Translations under genes and position numbers: made by a program | The notes under the pieces: generated by a model | Seen by the model: only the letters and a program-made list of their open reading frames with translations | Databases searched by the model: none | What the model was told of the DNA's origin: nothing | From: Holophagales bacterium | GTDB taxonomy: Bacteria; Acidobacteriota; Thermoanaerobaculia; UBA5066 | DNA length: 64,000 nucleotides | NCBI GenBank assembly: GCA_016719485.1 | Contig: JADJZB010000009.1 | Location: 62,001-126,000 of the forward strand | Reading direction: 5' to 3' | Shown: positions 8,307-15,961 of the stretch, one piece after another | How the letters are laid out: each line of letters starts with the position of its first letter | Numbering within the stretch: position 1 is the stretch's first letter

Positions 8307-8788
8307 GCGCCGCCTCGCGCGCCCCCGAGAGCGTCTCCGGGAGCGTCACGGTCCGATTCCGGCTCCGCCCGGAGTGCGCGGATCTCGGTCCTCCGGAGTA
8401 CGCCAGCGACCTCGCGGCCGGCGCCGACCTGCGGGCGGCCCTCGAGACGCCGATGACGCTCGCTCCCGGCGCCCGCGCCGTCGTTCCGACCGGCCTGACG
8501 CTCGAGATCCCGCCCGGCTTCGAGGCGCAGGTCCGCGCCCGCTCGGGCCTCGCGCTGAAGAAGGGGCTCGCCCTCGCCAACGGCGTCGGGACGATCGACG
8601 CCGACTACCGCGGCGAGGTGGGCGTCATCCTCGTGAACCTCGGCGCCGAGCCGGTCACGCTCGCCCGCGGGGAGCGGATCGCCCAGCTCGTCGTGGCGCC
8701 CGTCGTGCGGGCGCGCTTCGAGCGGGCCCCCGAGCTGAACGGCACCGCGCGCGGCGCCGGCGGCTTCGGGTCGACGGGGACGGCGTGA
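8303..8788 (+). CDS. dut: dUTP diphosphatase
   Basis: This 161-residue trimeric-type dUTPase hydrolyses dUTP to dUMP and pyrophosphate, keeping uracil out of DNA and feeding thymidylate synthesis. All five family motifs can be followed: AGADLRA (1), ARSGLALKKG (2), GTIDADYRGEVGVILVN (3, with the Asp and Tyr of the uracil pocket), RGERIAQLVV (4) and the Gly-rich RGAGGFGSTG tail (5). Start GTG 8303 overlaps the peptidase stop; the first 15 residues are not conserved. It overlaps the MBL gene by 4 bases. Confidence 0.95.
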   Translation: MSAASRAPESVSGSVTVRFRLRPECADLGPPEYASDLAAGADLRAALETPMTLAPGARAVVPTGLTLEIPPGFEAQVRARSGLALKKGLALANGVGTIDADYRGEVGVILVNLGAEPVTLARGERIAQLVVAPVVRARFERAPELNGTARGAGGFGSTGTA

Positions 8789-9588
8789 TCGAGGTCGCCT
8801 TCCTCGGGTCGGGCTCCACGGGGAACTGCGCGGTGATCCGGGCCGGCCGCACCGCCGTCCTCCTCGACGCCGGCCTCTCGCCGCGGCAGATCGGCGTGCG
8901 GCTCGGCAAGCTCGGGATGACTCTCGACGACGTCTCGGCGCTCCTCCTGACGCACGAGCACTCGGACCACGTCTGTTCCGCGGCGGTCCTCGCCACGAAA
9001 CGCGGCATTCCCGTCTATGCCACGCAGGGCACGCTCGCGAAGGCGGGCCTCCCCGGGCCGCTCTTCGCCGATCTGCGCACCGTCGCGGACGGCGCGGAGC
9101 TCTGCTTCGGCGGGGGCGACCTGACCGTCCGGGTGACCCGCACGCCGCACGACGGGGTCGACCCGGTCTGCTACGTCTTCGCAGACGGCGCCGGGCGGCG
9201 CGTCGGGGTCGCGACGGACCTCGGGCATCTCTCGGAGAACGTTCTCGAAGCCCTCGAAGGGTGCGACGTCCTCGGCCTCGAGGCGAACCACGACGTCGAC
9301 GTCCTCCGGGAAGGGGCCTACCCGGCGTTCCTGAAGAAGCGGATCCTCTCGGACGTGGGGCACCTCTCGAACGAGGCCGCGGCCGCGGGCCTCGCGCGCC
9401 TGCTCGGCGAACGGACGAGGATCGTCGTGGGGCTGCACCTGTCGAAGAACAACAACACGCCGACCCTGGCCGAGCGCGCGCTCCGCCAGGGCGTCGAACG
9501 GCTCGGGGCGAAAGTCGTCCTCGAGGTGGCGGGTCCCGACGCACCGACCGGCTGGTACCGGGCGCGGCCCGCGGGAGGAATCGAATGA
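8785..9588 (+). CDS. MBL-fold metallohydrolase, YycJ/WalJ-like
   Basis: This 267-residue protein begins IEVAFLGSGSTGNCAVI and has the metallo-beta-lactamase metal motif HEHSDH (residues about 55-60), a further histidine in TPHDGVDPV, the aspartate in VGVATDLGHLSENV, and a closing VVGLHLSKNNN. These are hallmarks of the YycJ/WalJ group, linked in Firmicutes to cell-wall and DNA metabolism, probably as a nuclease. Start GTG overlaps the dut stop and the stop overlaps purS (ATGA), so it is translationally coupled with nucleotide-metabolism genes. Confidence 0.88.
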   Translation: MIEVAFLGSGSTGNCAVIRAGRTAVLLDAGLSPRQIGVRLGKLGMTLDDVSALLLTHEHSDHVCSAAVLATKRGIPVYATQGTLAKAGLPGPLFADLRTVADGAELCFGGGDLTVRVTRTPHDGVDPVCYVFADGAGRRVGVATDLGHLSENVLEALEGCDVLGLEANHDVDVLREGAYPAFLKKRILSDVGHLSNEAAAAGLARLLGERTRIVVGLHLSKNNNTPTLAERALRQGVERLGAKVVLEVAGPDAPTGWYRARPAGGIE

Positions 9589-9827
9589 AGGTCCAGGTGA
9601 CGGTGGTCCCGAAGTCGGGAGTCCTCGACCCGCAGGGCAAGGCGATCGCGGGGGCGCTGGCGCGGCTCGGCTTCCCGGGCGTCGGCGACGTCCGCGCGGG
9701 GAAGGTCTTCCGCGTCGAGGTCGAGGCCCGGGACGCCGCCGAGGCGACGGCTCTCGCCGGGCAGATGGCCGAGAAGCTCCTCTGCAATCCCGTCATCGAG
9801 GAGTACGAAGCCGAGGTGCTCGGGTGA
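9585..9827 (+). CDS. purS: Phosphoribosylformylglycinamidine synthase subunit PurS
   Basis: This 80-residue PurS is the small bridging subunit of the three-part FGAM synthase (PurS-PurQ-PurL), which makes the fourth step of purine synthesis. The sequence shows the typical VQVTVVPKSGVLDPQGKAI start, GFPGVGDVRAGKVFRVEVEA centre and LLCNPVIEEYEAEV end. A good ribosome site (GGAGGAA) precedes ATG 9585. Its presence implies a separate short PurL elsewhere. It overlaps purQ by 4 bases. Confidence 0.95.
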   Translation: MKVQVTVVPKSGVLDPQGKAIAGALARLGFPGVGDVRAGKVFRVEVEARDAAEATALAGQMAEKLLCNPVIEEYEAEVLG

Positions 9828-10546
9828 GCGCCGGGGCGCGGCCGCGCGTCTCGGTGGTCGTCTTCCCCGGCTCGAACTGCGACCACGACGCCGTCCACGC
9901 CGTCGAGGCGACGATCGGAGCCGACGCGCGCCCCGTCTGGCACGCCGGCACCGACCTCGGCCGCCCCGACCTGGTCATCCTCCCCGGCGGCTTCTCCTAC
10001 GGCGACTACCTGCGCTGCGGCGCGCTCGCCCGCTTCTCGCCGATCATGGACGCCGTGCGCGACTTCGCGGCACGGGGTGGCCCCGTTCTCGGCATCTGCA
10101 ACGGCTTCCAGGTCCTTTGCGAGGCGGGGCTCCTCCCGGGCGCGCTCCTCCTCAACTCGGGCCAGCGCTTCCGGTGCGAGGACGTCTTCATCCGCGTGGA
10201 GACGATCCGGACGCCGTTCACCGCCGAGCTGACGAAGGGCGACGTCCTGCGTCTCCCGATCGCGCACGGCGACGGCAACTGGCGCGCCGAGGCCGCGACC
10301 TTCGACGACGTGACGACCCACGACCAGGTCGTCTTCCGCTACTGCGACGCGGCGGGGTCGCGCGGCACGGGCGCGAACCCGAATGGCTCCCTCGACGACG
10401 TCGCGGGCGTCTGCAACCGCGAGCGGAACGTCGTCGGGCTCATGCCGCACCCCGAGCGGGCCTCCGAGGCGATGCTCGGAAACGCCGACGGCGCACGGCT
10501 CTTCCGCTCGTTCGCGAACGCCCTCCTCCTCGGCCGGACGGCCTGA
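9824..10546 (+). CDS. purQ: Phosphoribosylformylglycinamidine synthase glutaminase subunit PurQ
   Basis: This 240-residue class I glutamine amidotransferase supplies ammonia to PurL. The nucleophile cysteine is in GICNGFQVLCE and the catalytic His-Glu pair in LMPHPERASE. The N-terminal VVVFPGSNCDHDAV and LPGGFSYGDYLRCG are PurQ signatures. Start GTG 9824 overlaps purS. It is the last gene of the five-gene operon; a strong hairpin follows 5 bases after the stop. Confidence 0.95.
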   Translation: MSAGARPRVSVVVFPGSNCDHDAVHAVEATIGADARPVWHAGTDLGRPDLVILPGGFSYGDYLRCGALARFSPIMDAVRDFAARGGPVLGICNGFQVLCEAGLLPGALLLNSGQRFRCEDVFIRVETIRTPFTAELTKGDVLRLPIAHGDGNWRAEAATFDDVTTHDQVVFRYCDAAGSRGTGANPNGSLDDVAGVCNRERNVVGLMPHPERASEAMLGNADGARLFRSFANALLLGRTA

Positions 10547-10550
10547 ACGG

Positions 10551-10579
10551 CGAAGGCCGCGCTCCCGGCGCGGCCTTCG
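10551..10579. terminator. Hairpin terminator between convergent genes
   Basis: A perfect 12-bp stem (CGAAGGCCGCGC paired with GCGCGGCCTTCG) closes a 5-base loop. It sits between purQ and the convergent S9 peptidase gene. No T-run follows on either side, so it may act as a weak or bidirectional terminator. Confidence 0.6.
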
Positions 10580-10603
10580 GTTCCGGGCTCGCGGAAGACA
10601 GGG

Positions 10604-12754
10604 CTACTTTTTCGCGGCCTCGTCCTTCTTCCCGTCCTTCTCCTTTCCGAAGACGTCGTTCGCCACGAGCGCCTTCGGGTCGTAGGGGGAGGGAGCGCCG
10701 CCGAGGTACTTGTGGAACCAGTCGAGGTGGGCGGCGTAGTAGAGGACCATGTCGTACCAGCCGGGCCAGTGGCTCGCGTTCTCGAGGACGATCAGGCGCG
10801 ACGGGACGCCCATCTTCTGCAGGTCGGTGAAGAACGCGAGCGACTGCGTGTAGGGGACGCGGAAGTCCTTCTGGCCGGTGATCACGAGCGTCGGCGTCCT
10901 GAACTTCTCGACGTACGACGACGGGCTCTGCTTCGCGTACCCCCCGGGGTTCTGCCAGGGGGTCCCCTTCAGGTCCCACTCGGGGAACCAGAGCTCCTCG
11001 GTCATCGAGTACATCGACCGGAGGTCGTAGACGCCCATCATCGAGGCGAGCGCCTTGAAGTGGTTGTCGTTTCCGGCGAGCCACATCATCGCGTAGCCGC
11101 CCCACGACCAGCCCATCGCCCCGATCCGGTCCCTGTCGGCCCACGGCTGCACGGCGAGCCAGTCGGCCACGGCGAGGACGTCCTTCATCACCTTGCCGTC
11201 CCAGTCGCCCGAGATCGCGGCGGTGAAGTCCTGCCCCCAGCCGGTCGAGCCGTGCGGGTTCGGGAACGCGACGACGTAGCCTGCGCCGGGGTAGACCTGC
11301 GCGTCCCCGCGGAACGCGTCGGCCCACTGCATCTGCGGGCCGCCGTGGACGTTCACGATGACGGGGTACTTCTTCGCCGGGTCGAAGCCGTGCGGCTTGA
11401 CGAGGAGGACCTGGATCTTCTTGCCCGACGGGCTGTCGACGTAGGCCTCCTCCATCGGCCGGAAGTCGACCTCCTCGAGAAGAGCCTGGTTCTGGAACGT
11501 GAGGGGCGTCGTGGTGCCCGGCGCCTTCCCGGCGAGCGCCACCTGCCAGAGCTCGGCCGGCAGGTGCATCTGGCGGCGGGCGAGGACGGCCCAGGTCCCG
11601 TCGCGGGCGATCTCGAACGCGTCGACGTGCCCGACGGCCGTGACGGCCTGGATCGCGCCGGAGGCGAGGTCGAGGTCGAAGAGCGGCGTGCGCCCCTTCA
11701 TGTCGGCGAGAAAGAAGACCCGCTTCCCGTCCGGGTGGAAGCGGTAGTCGCCGACCCAGGAGTCGAACGCCTCGGTGAGGACACGGCTCGCGCCGCTCGC
11801 CCGGTCGAAGAGGGCGAGGAGGAAGCGGTCGGACTCGTACCCGGGGGTCCGCTGCATCCGGAAGGCGATCGACTTCCCGTCGGGCGAGTACTTCGGCGAG
11901 CCGTCGAAGGCCGGGTTCTTCGCGGTGAGGTTCCTCGGCGCCTTCAGCTGCTCGGGGGTGCCGTCCACCGGCACGACGTAGACGTCGACGTTCGTCGAAG
12001 AGGAGGGGTTCGCATCGCGGTGCGACGTGAAGGCGAGCTCCTTGCCGTCGGGAGAGACGTCGAAGTCGGCACCGCCGCCGACCGAGAAGGCGGGGGAGTC
12101 GAAATCGCCCGGTGTCAGGTCGACGAGCGGGGCCTTCGCGTCGGCGAGGTCCATCCGGAGGACGTGCGTCCGCTTGCCGTCCTCCCAGGAGTCCCACCGG
12201 CGGACGAAGAGGGAGTCGGCGACGACCGCCTTCATCTTTCCCTTCTCCATCGCGTCGTTCCTCTTCCGGTTGCAGTCGAGGTCGGCGGCGCAGGCGGGCC
12301 AGACGTCGGCGACGAGGAAGAGGCGCTTGCCGTCGGGCGAGAAGCGAAACGCGCCGACGCCGCCGGGGACGTCGGTCTTCTTCTCGGGCTCGCCCCCGGC
12401 GACCGGCAGGAACCAGACCTGCGGGTCGCCGGAACGCGTCGAGAGGAACGCGAGCGTCGCGCCGTCGGGCGAGAACGACGGGCTCGCGTCGCGCTTGTCG
12501 AGGACCGTCAGGGCGCGGGCGTTCTTGCCGTCGGCATCGACGCGCCAGAGATTCGTCCAGCGCTTGACGGCCGGCAGGTCGGTCGTCGTGACGGTATAGA
12601 CGAGGCTCCGTCCGTCCGGTGCGATGGCGGGCTCGGCCACCCCTCTCACCTTGTGGAGGTCTTCGATCGTCACGGCCCGCTTCTCGGGGGCGGCGGCGAG
12701 GGGAAGTGCTGCCAGGGCGAGAAGGGCAGCCGCGAAGGCGGGCTTCAGGGTCAT
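10604..12754 (-). CDS. Secreted S9 family prolyl oligopeptidase-like peptidase
   Basis: This 716-residue S9 serine peptidase has a Sec signal (about 1-21, ending LAAAPEK). It is followed by a seven-bladed-propeller-type region with repeated SPDG-blades (about 35-420) and a C-terminal alpha/beta-hydrolase domain. The catalytic triad is visible: Ser at about 548 in GWSWGGY, Asp at about 629 in GQKDFRVPY, and His at about 661 in NASHWPG. It resembles the DPP IV/acylaminoacyl-peptidase branch and probably trims peptides in the periplasm. The Lys/Asp-rich last 15 residues (KEKDGKKDEAAKK) are unusual. It may be co-transcribed with the DUF2911 gene 40 bases upstream. Confidence 0.92.
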   Translation of the reverse strand: MTLKPAFAAALLALAALPLAAAPEKRAVTIEDLHKVRGVAEPAIAPDGRSLVYTVTTTDLPAVKRWTNLWRVDADGKNARALTVLDKRDASPSFSPDGATLAFLSTRSGDPQVWFLPVAGGEPEKKTDVPGGVGAFRFSPDGKRLFLVADVWPACAADLDCNRKRNDAMEKGKMKAVVADSLFVRRWDSWEDGKRTHVLRMDLADAKAPLVDLTPGDFDSPAFSVGGGADFDVSPDGKELAFTSHRDANPSSSTNVDVYVVPVDGTPEQLKAPRNLTAKNPAFDGSPKYSPDGKSIAFRMQRTPGYESDRFLLALFDRASGASRVLTEAFDSWVGDYRFHPDGKRVFFLADMKGRTPLFDLDLASGAIQAVTAVGHVDAFEIARDGTWAVLARRQMHLPAELWQVALAGKAPGTTTPLTFQNQALLEEVDFRPMEEAYVDSPSGKKIQVLLVKPHGFDPAKKYPVIVNVHGGPQMQWADAFRGDAQVYPGAGYVVAFPNPHGSTGWGQDFTAAISGDWDGKVMKDVLAVADWLAVQPWADRDRIGAMGWSWGGYAMMWLAGNDNHFKALASMMGVYDLRSMYSMTEELWFPEWDLKGTPWQNPGGYAKQSPSSYVEKFRTPTLVITGQKDFRVPYTQSLAFFTDLQKMGVPSRLIVLENASHWPGWYDMVLYYAAHLDWFHKYLGGAPSPYDPKALVANDVFGKEKDGKKDEAAKK

Positions 12755-12794
12755 TCGAGCGTCTCCTCCGGGAGGGTCGTGAGACCCGCTCCCG

Positions 12795-13334
12795 TCATTG
12801 GCGGAAGGCGTAGGGAACGGAGACCGTCAGCTTCTCCCAGGAGATGCGCAGGCTTCCCCGGAAGGCGTCCTCCGGGAGGAACGAGATCGTGAAGGCCTCG
12901 AGGGCGTCGGCGCGCGTCTCGACGTTCATGCCGATCCGCGCGACGTCCATCTTCGGGTCGTACTCCGTCCCCCACTGCCCCGTCTGGCGGTTCACGATGA
13001 GCTTCCAGGATTTTTCCCCCGGCAGGGTGTAGAGCGTGTAGGTCCCTTTCGGAACGGCGACGTCTCCGAGGGTCAGGCCGACATTCGTCTTCAGCGTCGT
13101 CGCTGCGTTGGCACCCGTCCTCCAGACCGTGCCCCAGGGTACGAGGCCCCCGAAGATCTTCCGGCCCTTCGCGAACGGCCGGCTGTACTCGACCTGGACC
13201 TGCCCGGTGCCGACGGCGATCACCTCCGTCGCGCGGGGCGAGAGGGGCACGCGGGGAAGCGTGGGCTTTCCCGTCTGCGCGAGCGCGCCGGGTGCGAGGA
13301 GGGACATGGCGATGATGAGGACGGCTCGGCGCAT
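12795..13334 (-). CDS. DUF2911 domain-containing secreted protein
   Basis: This 179-residue protein has a Sec signal (1-19, cut after ALA). Its single domain contains VEYSRPFAKGRKIFGGLVPW, VWRTGANAATTLKTN, PKGTYTLYTLPGEKSWKLIVN and NRQTGQWGTEYDP, the DUF2911 pattern. The biochemical role of the family is not established. It is often found beside peptidases and hydrolases in Acidobacteriota and Bacteroidota, and here it precedes the S9 peptidase on the same strand. Confidence 0.9.
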   Translation of the reverse strand: MRRAVLIIAMSLLAPGALAQTGKPTLPRVPLSPRATEVIAVGTGQVQVEYSRPFAKGRKIFGGLVPWGTVWRTGANAATTLKTNVGLTLGDVAVPKGTYTLYTLPGEKSWKLIVNRQTGQWGTEYDPKMDVARIGMNVETRADALEAFTISFLPEDAFRGSLRISWEKLTVSVPYAFRQ

Positions 13335-13618
13335 TCGACCTCCGCGGCCGGCTCGGGTCCGGCCGGGAGGGGAGTTTACGGGAGGCGGGTGCCGCCGGTC
13401 CGGGGCGACCGGACCGGCGAGCCGTCAGTAGGTCAGCTGACCGGTCGCGAGGCGGTCGGGGGGGGGGTGGTGAGAGGGAGGAACCGTGTGCCGGGGCAAC
13501 CTCACTTTCTCCTTTCCCTGGGGAGCGGCAGATCTTTCCGATCAGGCAGGCCGGGGATCTCCCGGGGCGCTCTGCTACTCTCCCGCCCCCGCGGCCGAAG
13601 CCGCGACGAGGTCTCGCC

Positions 13619-15301
13619 ATGGCACCGCAATACATCTACACGATGGTCAACCTCCGCAAGGTCGTCCCGCCCCAGCGGGAGATCCTGAAGGGGATCTACC
13701 TCTCGTTCTTCCCCGGCGCCAAGATCGGCGTCCTCGGCCTGAACGGGGCGGGGAAGTCGTCGCTCCTGCGAATCATGGCGGGCGTCGACAAGGACTTCAA
13801 CGGCGAGGCCTTTGCGGCCGAGGGGACGCGCGTCGGCTTCCTGGCGCAGGACCCGTGGCTCGACCCGGCCAAGACCGTTCTCGAGAACGTCGAGGCGGCC
13901 GTGGCGCCGACCAAGAAGCTCCTCGCGCGCTTCGACGAGCTGGGCGAGAAGATGGGCGAGAGCCTCTCCGACGACGAGATGGAGAAGGTCATGGCCGAGT
14001 ACGGCCGCGTCCAGGACGCCATCGAGGCGGCGAACGGCTGGGACCTCGACCGGACCCTCGAGACGGCGATGGACGCGCTGCGCTGCCCGCCTCCCGATTC
14101 CGACGTCACGAAGATCTCCGGCGGCGAGCGCCGGCGCGTCGCGCTCTGCCGCGTCCTCCTCGAGAAGCCCGACCTCCTCCTCCTCGACGAGCCGACGAAC
14201 CACCTCGACGCCGAGTCGGTCGCCTGGCTCGAGCAGCACCTCGCCGAGTACCCCGGCACCGTCGTCGCCGTCACGCACGACCGCTACTTCCTCGACAACG
14301 TCGCCCAGTGGATCCTCGAGCTGGACCGCGGCGCCGGCATCCCGTGGAAGGGGAACTACACCTCCTGGCTCGAGCAGAAGGCGTCGCGCCTCGCCCAGGA
14401 GGAGAAGGCCGAGACGACCAAGCAGAAGACGCTCGAGCGCGAGCTGGAGTGGGTCCGCATGGCCCCCCGCGCCCGGCACGCCAAAGGGAAGGCGCGCCTG
14501 CAGGCCTACGAGCAGCTCCTCGCCGACAGCGGGGCCGACAGCCGCGGCGAGACGAACGAGATCTACATCCCGGCCGGGCCCCGGCTCGGCGACGTCGTCG
14601 TCCGCTCGGAGAGCCTGAAGAAGTCGTACGGCGACAACCTCCTCTTCGACGACCTCTCCTTCGACCTCCCGAAGGGCGGCATCGTCGGCGTCATCGGCCC
14701 GAACGGGGCCGGCAAGACGACCCTCTTCAAGATGATCATGGGCCTCGAGACGCCCGACGGCGGCGTCCTGAAGGTGGGGGAGACGGTCTTCCCCTCGTAC
14801 GTCGACCAGAACCGCGACCGGCCCGACAAGACGAAGTCGGTCTGGGAGGAGATCTCCGGCGGCGAGGAGAAGATCATGGTCGGCCGCCGCGAGATGAGCA
14901 GCCGCGCCTGGTGCTCGATGTTCAACTTCAAGGGGGCCGACCAGCAGAAGCGGATCGGCGACCTCTCCGGGGGCGAGATGAACCGCCTCCACCTCGCCCG
15001 CACCGTGAAGAAGGCCGGCAACCTCCTCCTCCTCGACGAGCCGACGAACGACCTCGACGTCGACACGCTCCGCGCGCTGGAAGAGGCTCTCCTCTCCTTC
15101 GCCGGCTGCGCCGTCGTCATCTCGCACGACCGCTGGTTCCTCGACCGCGTCGCGACCCACATGCTCGCCTTCGAGGGGGACTCGAAGACGTTCTGGTTCG
15201 AGGGGAACTACCAGGAGTACGAGGCCGACCGGCACAAGCGCCTCGGCTCCGCCGCCGACATGCCGCACCGGATCAAGTACCGGAAGCTGACGACGGGGTA
15301 G
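13619..15301 (+). CDS. ettA: Energy-dependent translational throttle protein EttA (ABC-F)
   Basis: This 560-residue soluble ABC-F ATPase has two nucleotide-binding domains. Walker A motifs are GLNGAGKSS (about residue 40) and GPNGAGKTT (about residue 360); signature motifs are SGGERRRVALCR and SGGEMNRLHLAR; Walker B regions both read LLLLDEPTN followed by H-LD or D-LD. The linker contains the PtIM-like region and the RHAKGKARLQAYEQL motif of EttA. EttA binds the ribosomal E-site and gates the first elongation step according to ADP/ATP ratio. The length matches the family. It stands alone, divergent from the DUF2911 gene. Confidence 0.93.
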   Translation: MAPQYIYTMVNLRKVVPPQREILKGIYLSFFPGAKIGVLGLNGAGKSSLLRIMAGVDKDFNGEAFAAEGTRVGFLAQDPWLDPAKTVLENVEAAVAPTKKLLARFDELGEKMGESLSDDEMEKVMAEYGRVQDAIEAANGWDLDRTLETAMDALRCPPPDSDVTKISGGERRRVALCRVLLEKPDLLLLDEPTNHLDAESVAWLEQHLAEYPGTVVAVTHDRYFLDNVAQWILELDRGAGIPWKGNYTSWLEQKASRLAQEEKAETTKQKTLERELEWVRMAPRARHAKGKARLQAYEQLLADSGADSRGETNEIYIPAGPRLGDVVVRSESLKKSYGDNLLFDDLSFDLPKGGIVGVIGPNGAGKTTLFKMIMGLETPDGGVLKVGETVFPSYVDQNRDRPDKTKSVWEEISGGEEKIMVGRREMSSRAWCSMFNFKGADQQKRIGDLSGGEMNRLHLARTVKKAGNLLLLDEPTNDLDVDTLRALEEALLSFAGCAVVISHDRWFLDRVATHMLAFEGDSKTFWFEGNYQEYEADRHKRLGSAADMPHRIKYRKLTTG

Positions 15302-15330
15302 GGGAGAGAGGCGGGGGAACGCGCTTCCTC

Positions 15331-15336
15331 TAGAAT
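15331..15336 (+). promoter_or_regulatory. Candidate -10 element, leaderless start
   Basis: TAGAAT ends 6 bases before ATG 15343. There is no Shine-Dalgarno sequence in between, which would place transcription start at or next to the start codon. No good -35 is seen. Confidence 0.4.
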
Positions 15337-15342
15337 TCCCTC

Positions 15343-15873
15343 ATGGTTGAAGAGTCCCTGAGGCAGCGCCCGCGACCGGCCCCGCCCTCGATCGACCTCA
15401 AGGGCGACGAGCTGACGGCGGTCCTGCAGGAGGCGAGCCGCCTGCAGGGCGAGGCTCTGAAGCAGGAGTCCGAGGTCCCCTCGCTGAAGAGCGAGGGCAA
15501 CGTCTTCGCGATCGCGGAGGAGCTCGGGATCCCGGAGGAGCACGTCCGGGCCGCGCTCGCGGCGCAGCAGAGGAAAAGGCAGGCGACGGGAAGGGGATTG
15601 ACGATGCCGCTCCTCGCCGCCGGGGCCGCCGGCCTCCTCGCGGGCGTCGCGCTCGGGCTGATCGGAGTGACCGCCCTCCTCGCGGTCCCCCTCGGCGTCC
15701 TCGTCGCGGCCGGCGTCTTCGGCGTCGGGTTCCTCGCGGAGATGATGAAGAGGAACCCGCAGAAGGTGGCGGGCCCGCCCCCCGTGGCCGGGACCTGCCG
15801 GGTCTGCTTCCGCCCCGCCCACACGCCGCAGTCCACGTTCTGCGACGAGCACCGCTACAAGCCGCAGGGCTGA
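15343..15873 (+). CDS. Membrane protein with C-terminal zinc-ribbon-like motif
   Basis: I do not recognise this 176-residue protein. An N-terminal soluble part (about 15-80) contains TAVLQEASRLQGEALKQE and VFAIAEELGIPEEHVRAALA, like short helical bundles. Two hydrophobic helices lie at about 90-135 (LLAAGAAGLLAGVALGLIG, then VLVAAGVFGVGFLAEM). The tail holds C-x2-C-x12-C-x2-H (CRVC ... FCDEH), a likely structural zinc site on the cytoplasmic side. The gene stands alone with its own -10 box. A scaffold or regulatory role is possible but nothing in the sequence fixes it. Confidence 0.7.
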   Translation: MVEESLRQRPRPAPPSIDLKGDELTAVLQEASRLQGEALKQESEVPSLKSEGNVFAIAEELGIPEEHVRAALAAQQRKRQATGRGLTMPLLAAGAAGLLAGVALGLIGVTALLAVPLGVLVAAGVFGVGFLAEMMKRNPQKVAGPPPVAGTCRVCFRPAHTPQSTFCDEHRYKPQG

Positions 15874-15961
15874 CGCGCCCGCCCGCCGTGGCGGTGCGAG
15901 GGGTGGCCCCGCCCGCCGCGAACACGAGGAAGAAATTGACGATTCCCCGGCCTGTCCGTTC

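Noticed and set aside
8123..10450. A 775-codon minus-strand frame across dut, purS and purQ
   Set aside because: The plus-strand genes are certain and overlap in an operon; the antisense frame has no recognisable domain.
13458..13467. G10 run between the DUF2911 and EttA genes as a phase-variable switch
   Set aside because: It is about 150 bases from either start with no promoter element beside it, and G runs of this size are expected at this G+C.
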